A DNA stretch of 64,000 nucleotides from Acinetobacter haemolyticus. Lineage in GTDB: Bacteria > Pseudomonadota > Gammaproteobacteria > Pseudomonadales > Moraxellaceae. Location of the stretch: assembly GCF_900406815.1 (NCBI RefSeq), contig NZ_OVCN01000002.1, positions 1-64,000 of the forward strand, read 5' to 3'. The notes under the pieces were generated by a model, which searched no databases, was not told where the DNA came from, and was given only the letters and a program-made list of their open reading frames with translations. This document shows positions 30,361 to 39,186 of the stretch, one piece after another (the first letter of the stretch is position 1; the number at the start of each line of letters is the position of its first letter). The translations under genes were made by a program, and so were the position numbers.

Positions 30361-32541
30361 TTGAATTCTGGGTTAAAACGCTTAAAACAAGCGACCTATA
30401 ACACCACGTTTATGTATAACGTACGGATGTTAATTGCTTTTACAGGAACGGCTTTCGTTCCTTATTTGCTCGACCACCAACTTGCAACCATTCCACTTAC
30501 GCTGGGTGTCGTAGCAGCAGCAATCAGTGACATTGACGATCGCTTTTCAGTTCGTCTAATGAACCTGATCTATACATATATTGGTTTCTTTATTACCGCG
30601 GCGTCAGTTCAGCTACTCTTCCCTTATCCAATTGCGTTTGCAGTTGGCTTAATTGCTTCGTGCATCGGATGGATTCTATTAGGTTCACTTGGGCGTCGCT
30701 ATGCAACGATTGCCTATGGCTGTCTGGTGATCTCTGTCTATACCATGTTGGGTGTACATCTATTTGAAGAATGGTATCTGCAACCTGCACTTTTAGTCGT
30801 TGGTGCTGCCTGGTATGGTTTGCTCTCCACCATTAGCTTTTTATTGTTCCCTGTTCGCCAACTACAAGATCAACTTGCTGCGTCCTATAATGCTTTAGGC
30901 GGTTTTCTATATGCTAAGTCAAACTTATTTGATGTAGATATGACGCCATCCAGTTATCAACAAAGCATGATTGATTTGTCCATGGAGAACAGCAAACTTA
31001 TTGGACTTTTCAACAACTTACGCGTTGCGTTATTAACCCGACTCAAAGGTGATAGAGGACAAAAAGATACACGTAGAAGTCTCCAATACTATTTTGTTGC
31101 ACAAGACATTCATGAGCGTGCAGATTCAGCACATATTGACTATCAAAAACTAACCAAAGTTTTTCAACACAGTGACATTCTATTTCGTTTTCAACGAATT
31201 CTATCTATTCAAGGAAAGGCTTGTCAGGATTTAGCTCAATCTATCTTAAGTCGTACCCGCTATACCCACAATAAACGCTTTAAACATAGCTTTGAAAATC
31301 TAAGATTGTCTTTGGAAAAACTTCGTGAAGATGGGCTATATGATCAAGTGCGGGTCAATGCACTGTTCGCACTGTATCAAAATCTTAAATCGATTGATGC
31401 ACAATTACAAAACTTAGAAACCGAACGAAATCTCGTTTTAGATAATGCTCAACAGCCTGAGCATCAACTCAAAGATGATGATCTCAAAGGCATGAAGGAT
31501 ATCGTTGTTCGAATCAAACAGAATCTTACGCCTGAGTCTGTTTTATTTCGCCATGCTGTCCGCTTATCAATTGTGCTTTTTATTGGCTATCTCTTTATCC
31601 AAATGACCAATATTGCTTATGGCTATTGGATTTTATTGACAGCACTGTTTGTTTGCCAACCCAACTTTAACGCGACTAAACGTCGGTTATATTTACGGAT
31701 TATTGGTACTTTGGTTGGGATCATCGTCGGTCTTGCCATTATCTATTTTATTCCTTCACTCGAAGGTCAACTGGTGATGCTAGTGTTAAGCGGCATTTTG
31801 TTCTTTGAATTACGAAGTAAACAATATGCTCAAGCCACTGCATTTATTACCATCCTTGCTTTAATTAATTTCAACTTGGATGGTTCCGCGTTTGCCGCAG
31901 GATTTCCTCGTTTTATTGACACAATTATCGGTTGTGCATTGGCATGGTTTGGTGTCAGCTTTATCTGGCCAGATTGGAAATTCCGTAGACTTCCACGTTC
32001 AATTCAACGTGCTCTACAAGCCCAATGCCAATACTTAGCTGAAGTCGTCACTCAATATCATCAAGGGCACAACAATGCCCTCAATTATCGTGTAGTTCGA
32101 CGCGCAGCACATAATACCGATGCTGAGGTTGCTTCTTTAATTTCTACGTTGGCTACGGAGCCTAATATTGACAGCACTCAAAAAGCCCAAGCTTTTGAAT
32201 TCTTATGTCTAAGCCATACTTTTTTAAGTTATATCGCAGCACTCGGTGCACATCGTGAACAAATACAGGACCAAGAAGTTCTTGACCTACTAGATCAAGC
32301 TTTGGATGACATTCAAGGCGCATTACTTAGAGATGAAGTCCCGGACCTTTCCGCACAAAATATGCTACAAACCATCAGGCAGCGCTTAACCCAAAAAGAA
32401 AGTAATGAAAACGACCAAAAGTCATTGATTATTTTACAGCAGCTGTCACTTATGCTCAGTATTTTGACTCGTTTGAGTATGCTCAAACAAAGCTTAGGAC
32501 ATGAACCAAGTGAGGATGGCACTGAGTTTGCGTCACTTTAA
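30361..32541 (+). CDS. yccS: YccS/YhfK-like inner-membrane protein (FUSC family)
   Basis: The product has 726 residues and two blocks of membrane helices (about residues 20-175 and 395-525) separated and followed by large cytoplasmic helical domains, the layout of the FUSC/YccS family related to aromatic-acid exporters. The C-terminal pore-forming segment includes FWLLLTALFVCQPN-like residues (YGYWILLTALFVCQPNFN). The start codon is TTG at 30361, supported by AAGGA six to seven bases upstream; the first ATG would be 17 codons later. Function of YccS proteins is not established. Confidence 0.85.
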   Translation: MNSGLKRLKQATYNTTFMYNVRMLIAFTGTAFVPYLLDHQLATIPLTLGVVAAAISDIDDRFSVRLMNLIYTYIGFFITAASVQLLFPYPIAFAVGLIASCIGWILLGSLGRRYATIAYGCLVISVYTMLGVHLFEEWYLQPALLVVGAAWYGLLSTISFLLFPVRQLQDQLAASYNALGGFLYAKSNLFDVDMTPSSYQQSMIDLSMENSKLIGLFNNLRVALLTRLKGDRGQKDTRRSLQYYFVAQDIHERADSAHIDYQKLTKVFQHSDILFRFQRILSIQGKACQDLAQSILSRTRYTHNKRFKHSFENLRLSLEKLREDGLYDQVRVNALFALYQNLKSIDAQLQNLETERNLVLDNAQQPEHQLKDDDLKGMKDIVVRIKQNLTPESVLFRHAVRLSIVLFIGYLFIQMTNIAYGYWILLTALFVCQPNFNATKRRLYLRIIGTLVGIIVGLAIIYFIPSLEGQLVMLVLSGILFFELRSKQYAQATAFITILALINFNLDGSAFAAGFPRFIDTIIGCALAWFGVSFIWPDWKFRRLPRSIQRALQAQCQYLAEVVTQYHQGHNNALNYRVVRRAAHNTDAEVASLISTLATEPNIDSTQKAQAFEFLCLSHTFLSYIAALGAHREQIQDQEVLDLLDQALDDIQGALLRDEVPDLSAQNMLQTIRQRLTQKESNENDQKSLIILQQLSLMLSILTRLSMLKQSLGHEPSEDGTEFASL

Positions 32542-32673
32542 CCTTGAACTATCCTTTGGATTTCATAGTACTTGATACATTGGTAGAATATCTTTGATTA
32601 TGAGGGTTTATAACGTGTCAACACCCTCTATTAATGCTAAACTTAACTCAGTTCTAAACTCATTTTTTAAACT

Positions 32674-33258
32674 ATGACCGCCAAAACCCCTTACGCTTAT
32701 ACGCTACAACCTGTTCCTTATGAAGTTTCTGAAGTTGAACAACGTCAAGCTCAACTGATGATTTGGCGCAGCAGCAACAAATTTAGCCGCAAAGCTTGGA
32801 TCATTATGATCTCTCTTGTTGTGCTTTCTTTAGTCGCAGCAGGACTTATCAAATATTACTCGACTTACTCGACTGTGATTTGCTGGGTAGTCATCATTGG
32901 GGTTGCTTTTTACTACCTCACCAAAAAGTTTGGTCTTGAATGGTATGTAAAACGTAAAATGAAAGAATTCCCAGTACAAGAAATTAAAGGGATTCGCTTA
33001 GGCGTACAACCGCATGGTCTTGTAATGCGTCAAAAAGTAGGTTTACAAGATGGTACAGCAACCATTGGCTGGAAAGATATCTATGAATGGTATGCTTCAC
33101 CTGACTTTATTTTGGTTAACTTCAAAGTAAAAACACCAAAAGGTGATGAGCAACAAGGTGCTTATATTTTACCTAAACGAATGGATTCAAAGAACTTCTC
33201 TTTCAAAACCATTCGCAGACATTTAACTGAAACTGTGGGTGCGCCAAAGTCTATCTAA
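32674..33258 (+). CDS. YcxB-like membrane protein of unknown function
   Basis: The 194-residue product has two membrane helices near residues 42-60 and 65-85, followed by a soluble domain whose GLVMRQKVGLQDGTATIGWKDIYEWYASPDFILV stretch (residues 111-145, shown in part) resembles YcxB-like C-terminal domains. No enzyme motif is present. It is monocistronic, with a terminator after it. Confidence 0.7.
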   Translation: MTAKTPYAYTLQPVPYEVSEVEQRQAQLMIWRSSNKFSRKAWIIMISLVVLSLVAAGLIKYYSTYSTVICWVVIIGVAFYYLTKKFGLEWYVKRKMKEFPVQEIKGIRLGVQPHGLVMRQKVGLQDGTATIGWKDIYEWYASPDFILVNFKVKTPKGDEQQGAYILPKRMDSKNFSFKTIRRHLTETVGAPKSI

Positions 33259-33273
33259 ATCCCCCTCTTATTT

Positions 33274-33312
33274 AAAAGCCTCTCATTATTAATAGATTGA
33301 GAGGCTTTTTTA
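33274..33312 (+). terminator. Terminator after the YcxB-like gene
   Basis: AAAGCCTCTCA and TGAGAGGCTTT form a stem around a loop of about 13 bases, followed by TTTTA. Confidence 0.85.
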
Positions 33313-33324
33313 TAGCCACAAAAA

Positions 33325-33343
33325 ACAAATGATAATCAAAATC
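33325..33343. promoter_or_regulatory. Fur-box-like site before the PepSY flavoreductase gene
   Basis: The 19 bases match the classical Fur consensus (GATAATGATAATCATTATC) at 14 positions, including the unbroken core AATGATAATCA. The site lies about 90 bases before the start codon at 33430, a normal operator distance. It predicts repression when iron is plentiful. Confidence 0.65.
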
Positions 33344-33429
33344 AATATTACCTACAAAATCCACATTATGTACGTATTCTTGCGTTATAATTTTTTACAT
33401 GAATTCCATTATCTTTTCATTTTTCAACC

Positions 33430-35967
33430 ATGTTTAAAAAAGTTTTCTTCCAAATCCATTGGTTTTTAGGCATTACTGCGGGCTTAATTCTTTCGTTAAT
33501 GGGAATCACAGGTGCAATTTACTCCTACGATCAACAAATCCTGAAGTGGATCAACCAAGAAAGCTATGTCGTTGAAGTCGTCAATACACCTAAGCTTACC
33601 CCAGCCCAACTTTATCAGCACTTTAACCAGCAACAACCTGAAATCGAAATCAATAGTATTACCATCGCTGCCGACCCTGCTGCATCCTCTACTGTTAATA
33701 TTAAAAAAGAAGGTGCACGTCGCGGCTATAACATGATGGTCAATCCATATACCGCAGAAATATTACCCGAAGTAAAAGGGCGAGAATTTTTCCAATTCAT
33801 TCAACGCTTGCATCGAAATCTCACTGCGGGTGAATATGGAGCTCAGATCACTGGTGCATCAACATTGATGCTGATTTTTTTTGTACTCAGTGGACTTTAC
33901 TTACGCTTTCCCAAAAAACATAGCTTGAAACAATGGCTTTTCATTAAACCCAAATTAAAAGGTCGTAACTTTATTTGGGACTTGCATGCAGTCGTTGGTA
34001 CGTGGGTAGTTGCTTTCTATCTTCTATTTGCCTGTACAGGTCTATATTGGTCATATGATTGGTGGCGTGCAGGTATGTTCAAAGTCATGGGTGTAGAGCA
34101 ACCACAACGTCATCAACAAAATCATGACCAAAACAAAAAAGAACAACCCGACTTATCAAATCAACAAGTGAATACAATTTTGACCCAAGCTTGGACTGGA
34201 GTGAATGCCAATATTGGTCGTGAATATTCGAGTTTGACCCTCAATATTCCTAAGCTCGCTGATCAAAAAATTGCGTTAACCTTTATTGATCCAACTCCAC
34301 AGCACGAGCGTGCACGCAATCAAGCAATCTATAATTATCAAAGTCATCAATTTGAAAAACTAGATCTCTATGAAGATAAAAAGCTTAATGAAAAAATCAT
34401 GAGCAGTATGCTTCCTGTCCACCGAGGAAGCTTCTTTGGATCAACCTATCAATTTATTGCGATGCTTGCCTCACTGACAATGCCGTTATTTTTTGTGACA
34501 GGTTGGATGCTTTATCTTAAGAGACGAAAGCAGAAAAAACTCACTCAATCAGCACGCCAAACGTTAATCAACCAACAAATAGATCCAAATGCAACCCCAT
34601 GGTTAATTAGCTATGCATCGCAAACTGGCATGGCAGAACAACTGGCTTGGCGTACTGCTACCAGTTTACAAGAGGCACAACAACCAACAACGGTTAAACC
34701 AATCCAACAACTCACTGAACAGGATCTGCAACAAGCACAGCAGGTTTTATTCGTTGTGAGCACATATGGCACAGGTGAAGCCCCTGATCTTGCCACCAGT
34801 TTTAGTAAAAAACTCATGCAGCAATCGCTTGATCTTGCTCATCTAAAATATGCTGTATTAGCGCTTGGTTCAAAAGAATACCCTGACAGTTACTGTCGTT
34901 TTGGTTATGTTGTTGATGCATGGTTAAAACAGTGCAAAGCCCAAGCTTTGTTTGATCTTGTCGAAGTTGATAATGCCAATAACGAGGATATTCAACGGTG
35001 GAATCAGGCTTTGTCGGTTGTGACTCAGCATGAATTACATGCAATGAATATTGAAAAAGTCTTTGATCAATGGACTTTAACTGAACGTAAATTATTAAAC
35101 CCGAACAGTTTGGGAAATGCAGCTTACAATATTGAGCTCAGAGCTCCTTATGACATAACATGGCATGCAGGTGATATCGCAGAAATCCAACCTGAAAATA
35201 GTTTGATTGAGATTCAAAACTTCTTGATTAAATATCAAATTCCAGCGCAGGTAGAGATTAAATCACTCAATCTTACGATTGAACAAGCACTATGGAATAA
35301 GAATTTACGTATTGAGATTGATCAAATCGACGATCTCGAAACGTTAGTTGCACAGTTACCGACTTTACCGACCCGTGAATATTCAATCGCCAGTATTCCT
35401 TCACAGCAATTACTACGACTTGTGGTACGTCAAAAGTACGATGCAAATGGCGAACTCGGATTAGGTTCGGGCTGGCTTACAGAGTTTGCTCAACTAAAAC
35501 AAACCATTGCATTGCGTATTCGCACTAATGAATCATTTCATTTGATTGATGATAACCGCCCAATTATTTGTATTGGCAACGGTACAGGCATTGCAGGTTT
35601 GATGAGTCTATTACAGCAACGCAATCGACAAAACTATACCGCCAACTGGTTGATTTTTGGAGAGCGTCAGCATCAATGTGATTTCTTCTATGAAGAAACC
35701 ATTCAAGCATGGCTAAACATGGGAAGTTTACAGCGTCTCGATCTGGCTTTTTCTAGAGATCAGGAGCAACGTCGATATGTTCAAGACGTATTACGCGAAC
35801 ATGCAGATGAGTTGAAAAACTGGATTGAGCAAGGGGCTGTCATTTATGTCTGTGGTAGCATTGAAGGCATGGCCACTGGTGTAGATCAGGCCCTAAACGA
35901 TATTTTAGGTGAAGAAGCTGTTGATGAATTAAGACAAACCCAACGTTATCGACGGGATGTATATTAG
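33430..35967 (+). CDS. PepSY-membrane / flavodoxin / NADPH-flavin reductase fusion
   Basis: This 845-residue membrane reductase joins a PepSY-associated membrane domain (residues 1-365, helices near 10-32, 140-157, 190-210 and 340-362) to a cytosolic cytochrome P450 reductase-like module. Flavodoxin motifs are SYASQTGMAEQ near 395 and VSTYGTGEAPD near 443. The FAD site is REYSIASIP near 650, and the nicotinamide side has GNGTGIAGLMSLL near 715 and YVCGSIEGMATGVDQAL near 805. Electrons probably pass from NADPH through FAD and FMN to a membrane or periplasmic acceptor. Ferric-siderophore reduction is inferred from the upstream Fur-like site. Confidence 0.88.
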   Translation: MFKKVFFQIHWFLGITAGLILSLMGITGAIYSYDQQILKWINQESYVVEVVNTPKLTPAQLYQHFNQQQPEIEINSITIAADPAASSTVNIKKEGARRGYNMMVNPYTAEILPEVKGREFFQFIQRLHRNLTAGEYGAQITGASTLMLIFFVLSGLYLRFPKKHSLKQWLFIKPKLKGRNFIWDLHAVVGTWVVAFYLLFACTGLYWSYDWWRAGMFKVMGVEQPQRHQQNHDQNKKEQPDLSNQQVNTILTQAWTGVNANIGREYSSLTLNIPKLADQKIALTFIDPTPQHERARNQAIYNYQSHQFEKLDLYEDKKLNEKIMSSMLPVHRGSFFGSTYQFIAMLASLTMPLFFVTGWMLYLKRRKQKKLTQSARQTLINQQIDPNATPWLISYASQTGMAEQLAWRTATSLQEAQQPTTVKPIQQLTEQDLQQAQQVLFVVSTYGTGEAPDLATSFSKKLMQQSLDLAHLKYAVLALGSKEYPDSYCRFGYVVDAWLKQCKAQALFDLVEVDNANNEDIQRWNQALSVVTQHELHAMNIEKVFDQWTLTERKLLNPNSLGNAAYNIELRAPYDITWHAGDIAEIQPENSLIEIQNFLIKYQIPAQVEIKSLNLTIEQALWNKNLRIEIDQIDDLETLVAQLPTLPTREYSIASIPSQQLLRLVVRQKYDANGELGLGSGWLTEFAQLKQTIALRIRTNESFHLIDDNRPIICIGNGTGIAGLMSLLQQRNRQNYTANWLIFGERQHQCDFFYEETIQAWLNMGSLQRLDLAFSRDQEQRRYVQDVLREHADELKNWIEQGAVIYVCGSIEGMATGVDQALNDILGEEAVDELRQTQRYRRDVY

Positions 35968-35979
35968 TCCATATTTTAA

Positions 35980-36017
35980 AAGTAAAAAACGAGTGGTTCA
36001 CCACTCGTTTTTTACTT
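35980..36017 (+). terminator. Strong terminator after the flavoreductase gene
   Basis: AAGTAAAAAACGAGTGGT and ACCACTCGTTTTTTACTT make an 18-base perfect stem with a two-base loop. It ends only five bases before an in-frame ATG at 36023, which affects the start choice of the next gene. Confidence 0.9.
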
Positions 36018-36091
36018 GATGAATGAAAAGATTTGCCTTTCGACTTTTTTTCCATACACTTAGCAAGTTTAAATCGACATCGATTCAGAGT

Positions 36092-36877
36092 ATGCAAATA
36101 AGTTCTTGGCTTCGTATTTTTTTTGCGGTTATCGGTTTTATATTATTAATCGATGGCGCAGTGCTCATTGCGCTTAAGAAAATTCATATCGGAACCGTAT
36201 TACCTTTATTACTTGGGCTTTTTTTCTGTCTCTATTCATTTTTTTACTATCACCTAGAACGCTTTTTTTTCTACCATTTTCGTCTGCATTCAATTTGGAG
36301 GTTTGGCTGGCTGTGCTTTTGGGTATGGTTGATTAGCTTAGGCTATTTCTTTAACTATTTAAATAAGAATAATAGCCAAGTAGAAGTACCGACTTCAGTC
36401 GCTGCCATCATTGTACTAGGCAGTGGTATCGAAAATGGTCAACCATCTGCTACGCTTGCAAAACGCTTAGATCGTGCCGCCCCAATTGCCCTCACCCAAC
36501 CAAATGCTAAACTATTGCTCACAGGTGGTGTTGATTTTGGTGAAACAGAAAGTGAAGCCATTGTGATGTCACGCTATTTACAGCAACAACATCATATTCC
36601 AGCAACACAAATAATATTGGAAGATAAAAGTACCAGTACTGAATTAAATCTCAAAAATAGCCAACCCCTATTACAAGCTCACAAGATTTCACTTCAACAA
36701 CCTATCGCGATTGTCACGAGTGACTTCCATACACTTCGTGCAGCCGCAATTGCGAAAAAACAAGGGTATAGCAATATCGTGACAATCGGTGCTACAACAC
36801 CGTTACAAACACGATATAACGCGTGGTTAAGAGAATATTTTGCTTACGCGAGCGGTTGGGTACTTAATGAATATTGA
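36092..36877 (+). CDS. YdcF/DUF218-family membrane protein
   Basis: The product has about 261 residues. Two or three helices fill residues 1-100, followed by the DUF218 domain: AAIIVLGSGIENGQPSATLAKRLDRA near 115-140, LLTGGVDFGETESEA near 152, and IVTSDFHTLRAA near 215. The domain is shared with E. coli ElyC/SanA, which act in envelope building. The start is uncertain: ATG 36023 follows directly on a strong terminator with no room for a promoter, so I prefer ATG 36092, which opens with a membrane helix. Its own terminator overlaps the stop codon. Confidence 0.8.
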   Translation: MQISSWLRIFFAVIGFILLIDGAVLIALKKIHIGTVLPLLLGLFFCLYSFFYYHLERFFFYHFRLHSIWRFGWLCFWVWLISLGYFFNYLNKNNSQVEVPTSVAAIIVLGSGIENGQPSATLAKRLDRAAPIALTQPNAKLLLTGGVDFGETESEAIVMSRYLQQQHHIPATQIILEDKSTSTELNLKNSQPLLQAHKISLQQPIAIVTSDFHTLRAAAIAKKQGYSNIVTIGATTPLQTRYNAWLREYFAYASGWVLNEY

Positions 36878-36902
36878 TTGGGCAAAACCCAATCAATTTT
36901 CC
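36873..36902 (+). terminator. Terminator overlapping the DUF218 gene stop
   Basis: ATTGATTGGG and CCCAATCAAT form a ten-base stem that includes the TGA stop codon, followed by four T residues. Confidence 0.8.
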
Positions 36903-36928
36903 AGATGAGATCAAAATATCTCAAAGAC

Positions 36929-37399
36929 TTATTGATGTATCCGAATATCACGAGGTAACGGTAATTTTAATTCAGCAAAAATATCAGGGCGCTGTAAATA
37001 GATTTGATACAAGAAATTTTTGATATCCAATAACAAAGTATCTGGAGTTACCAGCAGATTATTGCCCTCAGGGGTTAAATCTAAAGATAGAATTGTATTA
37101 TTTTCTTTTAGAAATGGGATCATTTTTCCCACAAAATCCATCAAGGGAACTTCTTGCAGCTCGTATTTCGCCCAATTGTCTTTGATTAATAATTTAGCCA
37201 AACTTTTATTTTGCCAGACTGAAAGTGCATGCTGTCCAGAAGGCGTTGAACATAATGCCCAGCCATCGTGATATAGCGCAATCACTTGGCGTTGCAAAAT
37301 AATATTTTCAATAAATTTGCGATAATTGTCTTTAGAAGAGGTGTTTGATGTCGTTGCTTGAGATTTCGACGCAGCCTTACGTTGATAAGGGTTTCTCAT
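36929..37399 (-). CDS. DUF2750-like protein
   Basis: The product has 156 residues, no signal peptide and no membrane helix. After a basic, Ser/Thr-rich N-terminus comes RQVIALYHDGWALCSTPSGQHALSVWQNKSLA near residues 38-70, which fits the DUF2750 pattern where a short ALYDDGWAL segment is followed by a conserved W. Function unknown. It begins about 95 bases after the tRNA array on the same strand, with no obvious terminator between, so some read-through is possible. Confidence 0.65.
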   Translation of the reverse strand: MRNPYQRKAASKSQATTSNTSSKDNYRKFIENIILQRQVIALYHDGWALCSTPSGQHALSVWQNKSLAKLLIKDNWAKYELQEVPLMDFVGKMIPFLKENNTILSLDLTPEGNNLLVTPDTLLLDIKNFLYQIYLQRPDIFAELKLPLPRDIRIHQ

Positions 37400-37494
37400 A
37401 TATTACTTCAATATTAGAATCATTATTGAGGCTAATAATAAAAGAATTTAATATTGATTACAACGATTTGAAACAGAGACTATCAAAGGAGATA

Positions 37495-37570
37495 TGGTGG
37501 GCGCTGACGGGATCGAACCGCCGACATTCTGCTTGTAAGGCAGACGCTCTACCAACTGAGCTAAGCGCCC
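37495..37570 (-). tRNA. tRNA-Val (anticodon UAC)
   Basis: The 76-base gene has a complete cloverleaf: acceptor GGGCGCT / AGCGCCC, D arm TAGCTCAGTTGGTAGAGC, anticodon loop CTTACAA (UAC, valine), T arm GGCGGTTCGATCCCGTC and an encoded CCA. It is the last tRNA of the six-gene array in transcription order. Confidence 0.97.
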
Positions 37571-37611
37571 TGAGCGAGGATAAACAAAGCGAAGCTTTGT
37601 CTGAGCGCAAG
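37570..37611 (+). repeat. REP-like 42-base repeat beside tRNA-Val, hairpin ACAAAGC-GAA-GCTTTGT
   Basis: This sequence occurs again, inverted, at 39231-39272 with 38 of 42 positions equal. Its centre is a perfect seven-base hairpin with a three-base loop. It begins at the tRNA edge and lies in the spacer between the last two tRNAs. It looks like a dispersed repeat rather than a tRNA processing signal. Confidence 0.6.
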
Positions 37612-37710
37612 AGAAAAATCTTTGATTTTTCTAATGGCATCTCGAATCAGAGATCAAGTATAAAGATACTTGTTAAAACTATCATCCTCTTGAACAGGGA
37701 ATCAAGAGAA

Positions 37711-37787
37711 TGGCGCAGCGGACGGGGCTCGAACCCGCGACCCTCGGCGTGACAGGCCGATATTCTAACCAACTGAACTACCGCTGC
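37711..37787 (-). tRNA. tRNA-Asp (anticodon GUC)
   Basis: The 77-base gene has acceptor GCAGCGG / CCGCTGC, D arm TAGTTCAGTTGGTTAGAATA, anticodon loop CTGTCAC (GUC, aspartate), T arm CGCGGGTTCGAGCCCCGT and an encoded CCA. It is identical to the two other Asp genes in the array. Confidence 0.97.
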
Positions 37788-37826
37788 ACTATGATACTTC
37801 TGTAAAGAAGTAAATGTCACAAATTA

Positions 37827-37902
37827 TGGTGGGCGCTGACGGGATCGAACCGCCGACATTCTGCTTGTAAGGCAGACGCTCTACCAACTGAGCTAAGCGC
37901 CC
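37827..37902 (-). tRNA. tRNA-Val (anticodon UAC)
   Basis: This is a second 76-base copy of tRNA-Val with the same sequence as at 37495, including encoded CCA and the CTTACAA anticodon loop. Confidence 0.97.
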
Positions 37903-38002
37903 TGAGGAATAAAAATTGATTGACTATCAATTTTTATGACGCAAGACAAACAAAGTGCGTAGTCTTGTATCCTAAGGTATACCCATTCTTGCAATCTTAA
38001 AG

Positions 38003-38079
38003 TGGCGCAGCGGACGGGGCTCGAACCCGCGACCCTCGGCGTGACAGGCCGATATTCTAACCAACTGAACTACCGCTGC
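38003..38079 (-). tRNA. tRNA-Asp (anticodon GUC)
   Basis: This is a second 77-base copy of tRNA-Asp with the same cloverleaf as at 37711 and an encoded CCA. Confidence 0.97.
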
Positions 38080-38122
38080 ACGATAATTTTGCAATTATGG
38101 CAAACGACTATTAAAACTTAAG

Positions 38123-38199
38123 TGGCGCAGCGGACGGGGCTCGAACCCGCGACCCTCGGCGTGACAGGCCGATATTCTAACCAACTGAACTACCGCTGC
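38123..38199 (-). tRNA. tRNA-Asp (anticodon GUC)
   Basis: This is a third 77-base copy of tRNA-Asp, separated from the previous one by 43 bases, with identical sequence and encoded CCA. Confidence 0.97.
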
Positions 38200-38222
38200 A
38201 CTTGAGTTTTAACGTAAAGGCT

Positions 38223-38298
38223 TGGTGGGCGCTGACGGGATCGAACCGCCGACATTCTGCTTGTAAGGCAGACGCTCTACCAACTGAGCTAAGCGCCC
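38223..38298 (-). tRNA. tRNA-Val (anticodon UAC), first in the array
   Basis: This third 76-base tRNA-Val copy is the promoter-proximal gene of the array. It lies about 28 bases after the -10 box of the promoter at 38326-38353. Confidence 0.97.
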
Positions 38299-38325
38299 TT
38301 AACGTCTTCATCGTTTGTGAGGTGC

Positions 38326-38353
38326 ATTATAGAGAATCTTTACAGACTGTCAA
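38326..38353 (-). promoter_or_regulatory. Near-consensus sigma70 promoter of the tRNA array
   Basis: Reading on the minus strand, TTGACA (38348-38353) and TATAAT (38326-38331) both match the consensus perfectly, with a 16-base spacer. The GC-containing discriminator (GCACCTC) that follows is typical of stable-RNA promoters under growth-rate control. Confidence 0.88.
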
Positions 38354-38441
38354 ACGCTTTTCATATACTTTTCCGAAAAAACCACCTGAGTGATTAAAAA
38401 ATAAGTAATTCTTTGATAATTCCAATGTTTTCGTATTTTAT

Positions 38442-38972
38442 TTAAACACTTCTTTCTGATTTTATCATCGACTCATCCAGCGCATGTTCCGAAATATAAA
38501 CCAATGCCTGCTCTGAAATCAGCTCAAAAAGCTCAATAACCTCATCATTCTTCATTCGAATACAGCCATGCGACATTGGGATGCCCATAGGTTCTGTCTC
38601 TGGTGTTCCATGAATATAGATATATCGCTTGAATGTATCACATCCATCACCTTGATTGAATCCAGCTTGTAACCCATCCAACCACAAAATCCGAGAAAGA
38701 ATCCAGTCTCGTTCAGGAAATTGTTGCGCAAGATCTTGATCGTATATTTCACCAGTCGCTTGTCGGGCAATAAAAACCGAATTTTTAGGCGCATCATCAC
38801 CAATTTTCTGAGCAATACGATGCCACCCTCTTGGTGTCTTCCCTGTATTTTCTTGCTCACCAATACCATTTTTTCCTGAGGAAATAACATAAAGTTTATT
38901 ATGTTTTGGCAAGTACAAAGTTTGTTGTGCTAAGTCAATTAAGATATCGGCCTGTTCGAGCGCATAGGGCAT
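38442..38972 (-). CDS. elsL: Cytoplasmic YkuD-domain L,D-carboxypeptidase-like protein (ElsL type)
   Basis: The 176-residue product is a lone YkuD (L,D-transpeptidase fold) domain with the active-site block HGTPETEPMGIPMSHGCIRM near residues 125-144, where the SHGC cysteine is the nucleophile. It has no signal peptide or membrane anchor, unlike ordinary L,D-transpeptidases. Acinetobacter has a described cytosolic YkuD enzyme, ElsL, that trims recycled muropeptides, and this protein fits it in size and lack of export signal. The symbol rests on that match and not on an alignment. It is upstream of the tRNA promoter on the same strand. Confidence 0.78.
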   Translation of the reverse strand: MPYALEQADILIDLAQQTLYLPKHNKLYVISSGKNGIGEQENTGKTPRGWHRIAQKIGDDAPKNSVFIARQATGEIYDQDLAQQFPERDWILSRILWLDGLQAGFNQGDGCDTFKRYIYIHGTPETEPMGIPMSHGCIRMKNDEVIELFELISEQALVYISEHALDESMIKSERSV

Positions 38973-39114
38973 GTTCAGTCTCTATATTTTTAATCAGATG
39001 GTGTTATTTCAACATAAATAGAACTGCTTTTCTGTAGTTTTGATATAAGACAGGATGATTATTGATTTTCAGATGCTCGTCTTATTACAAAGCTTTAATT
39101 CCATCTCAGGACAA

Positions 39115-39163
39115 AGCGTTGCTTTTCTTAACTCGCCACTCACAGCATAGCTGCTCGTCTTGC
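39115..39163 (+). repeat. REP-like 49-base repeat, copy 1
   Basis: This unit starts AGCGTTGCTTTTCTTAACTC and ends CTCGTCTTGC. Near its end is the hairpin CAGC-ATA-GCTG. A second copy at 39187-39235 differs at four positions. Confidence 0.7.
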
Positions 39164-39186
39164 GCATGAGGAATATATTCCACAAG

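Noticed and set aside
37495..38298. Regularly spaced repeats resembling a CRISPR array
   Set aside because: The repeats are full tRNA-Val and tRNA-Asp genes with encoded CCA ends, and the spacers are of unequal length.
37345..38393. Plus-strand frames sharing a WALTGSNRRHSACKADALP peptide
   Set aside because: They are antisense translations of tRNA-Val genes, a well-known false gene call.
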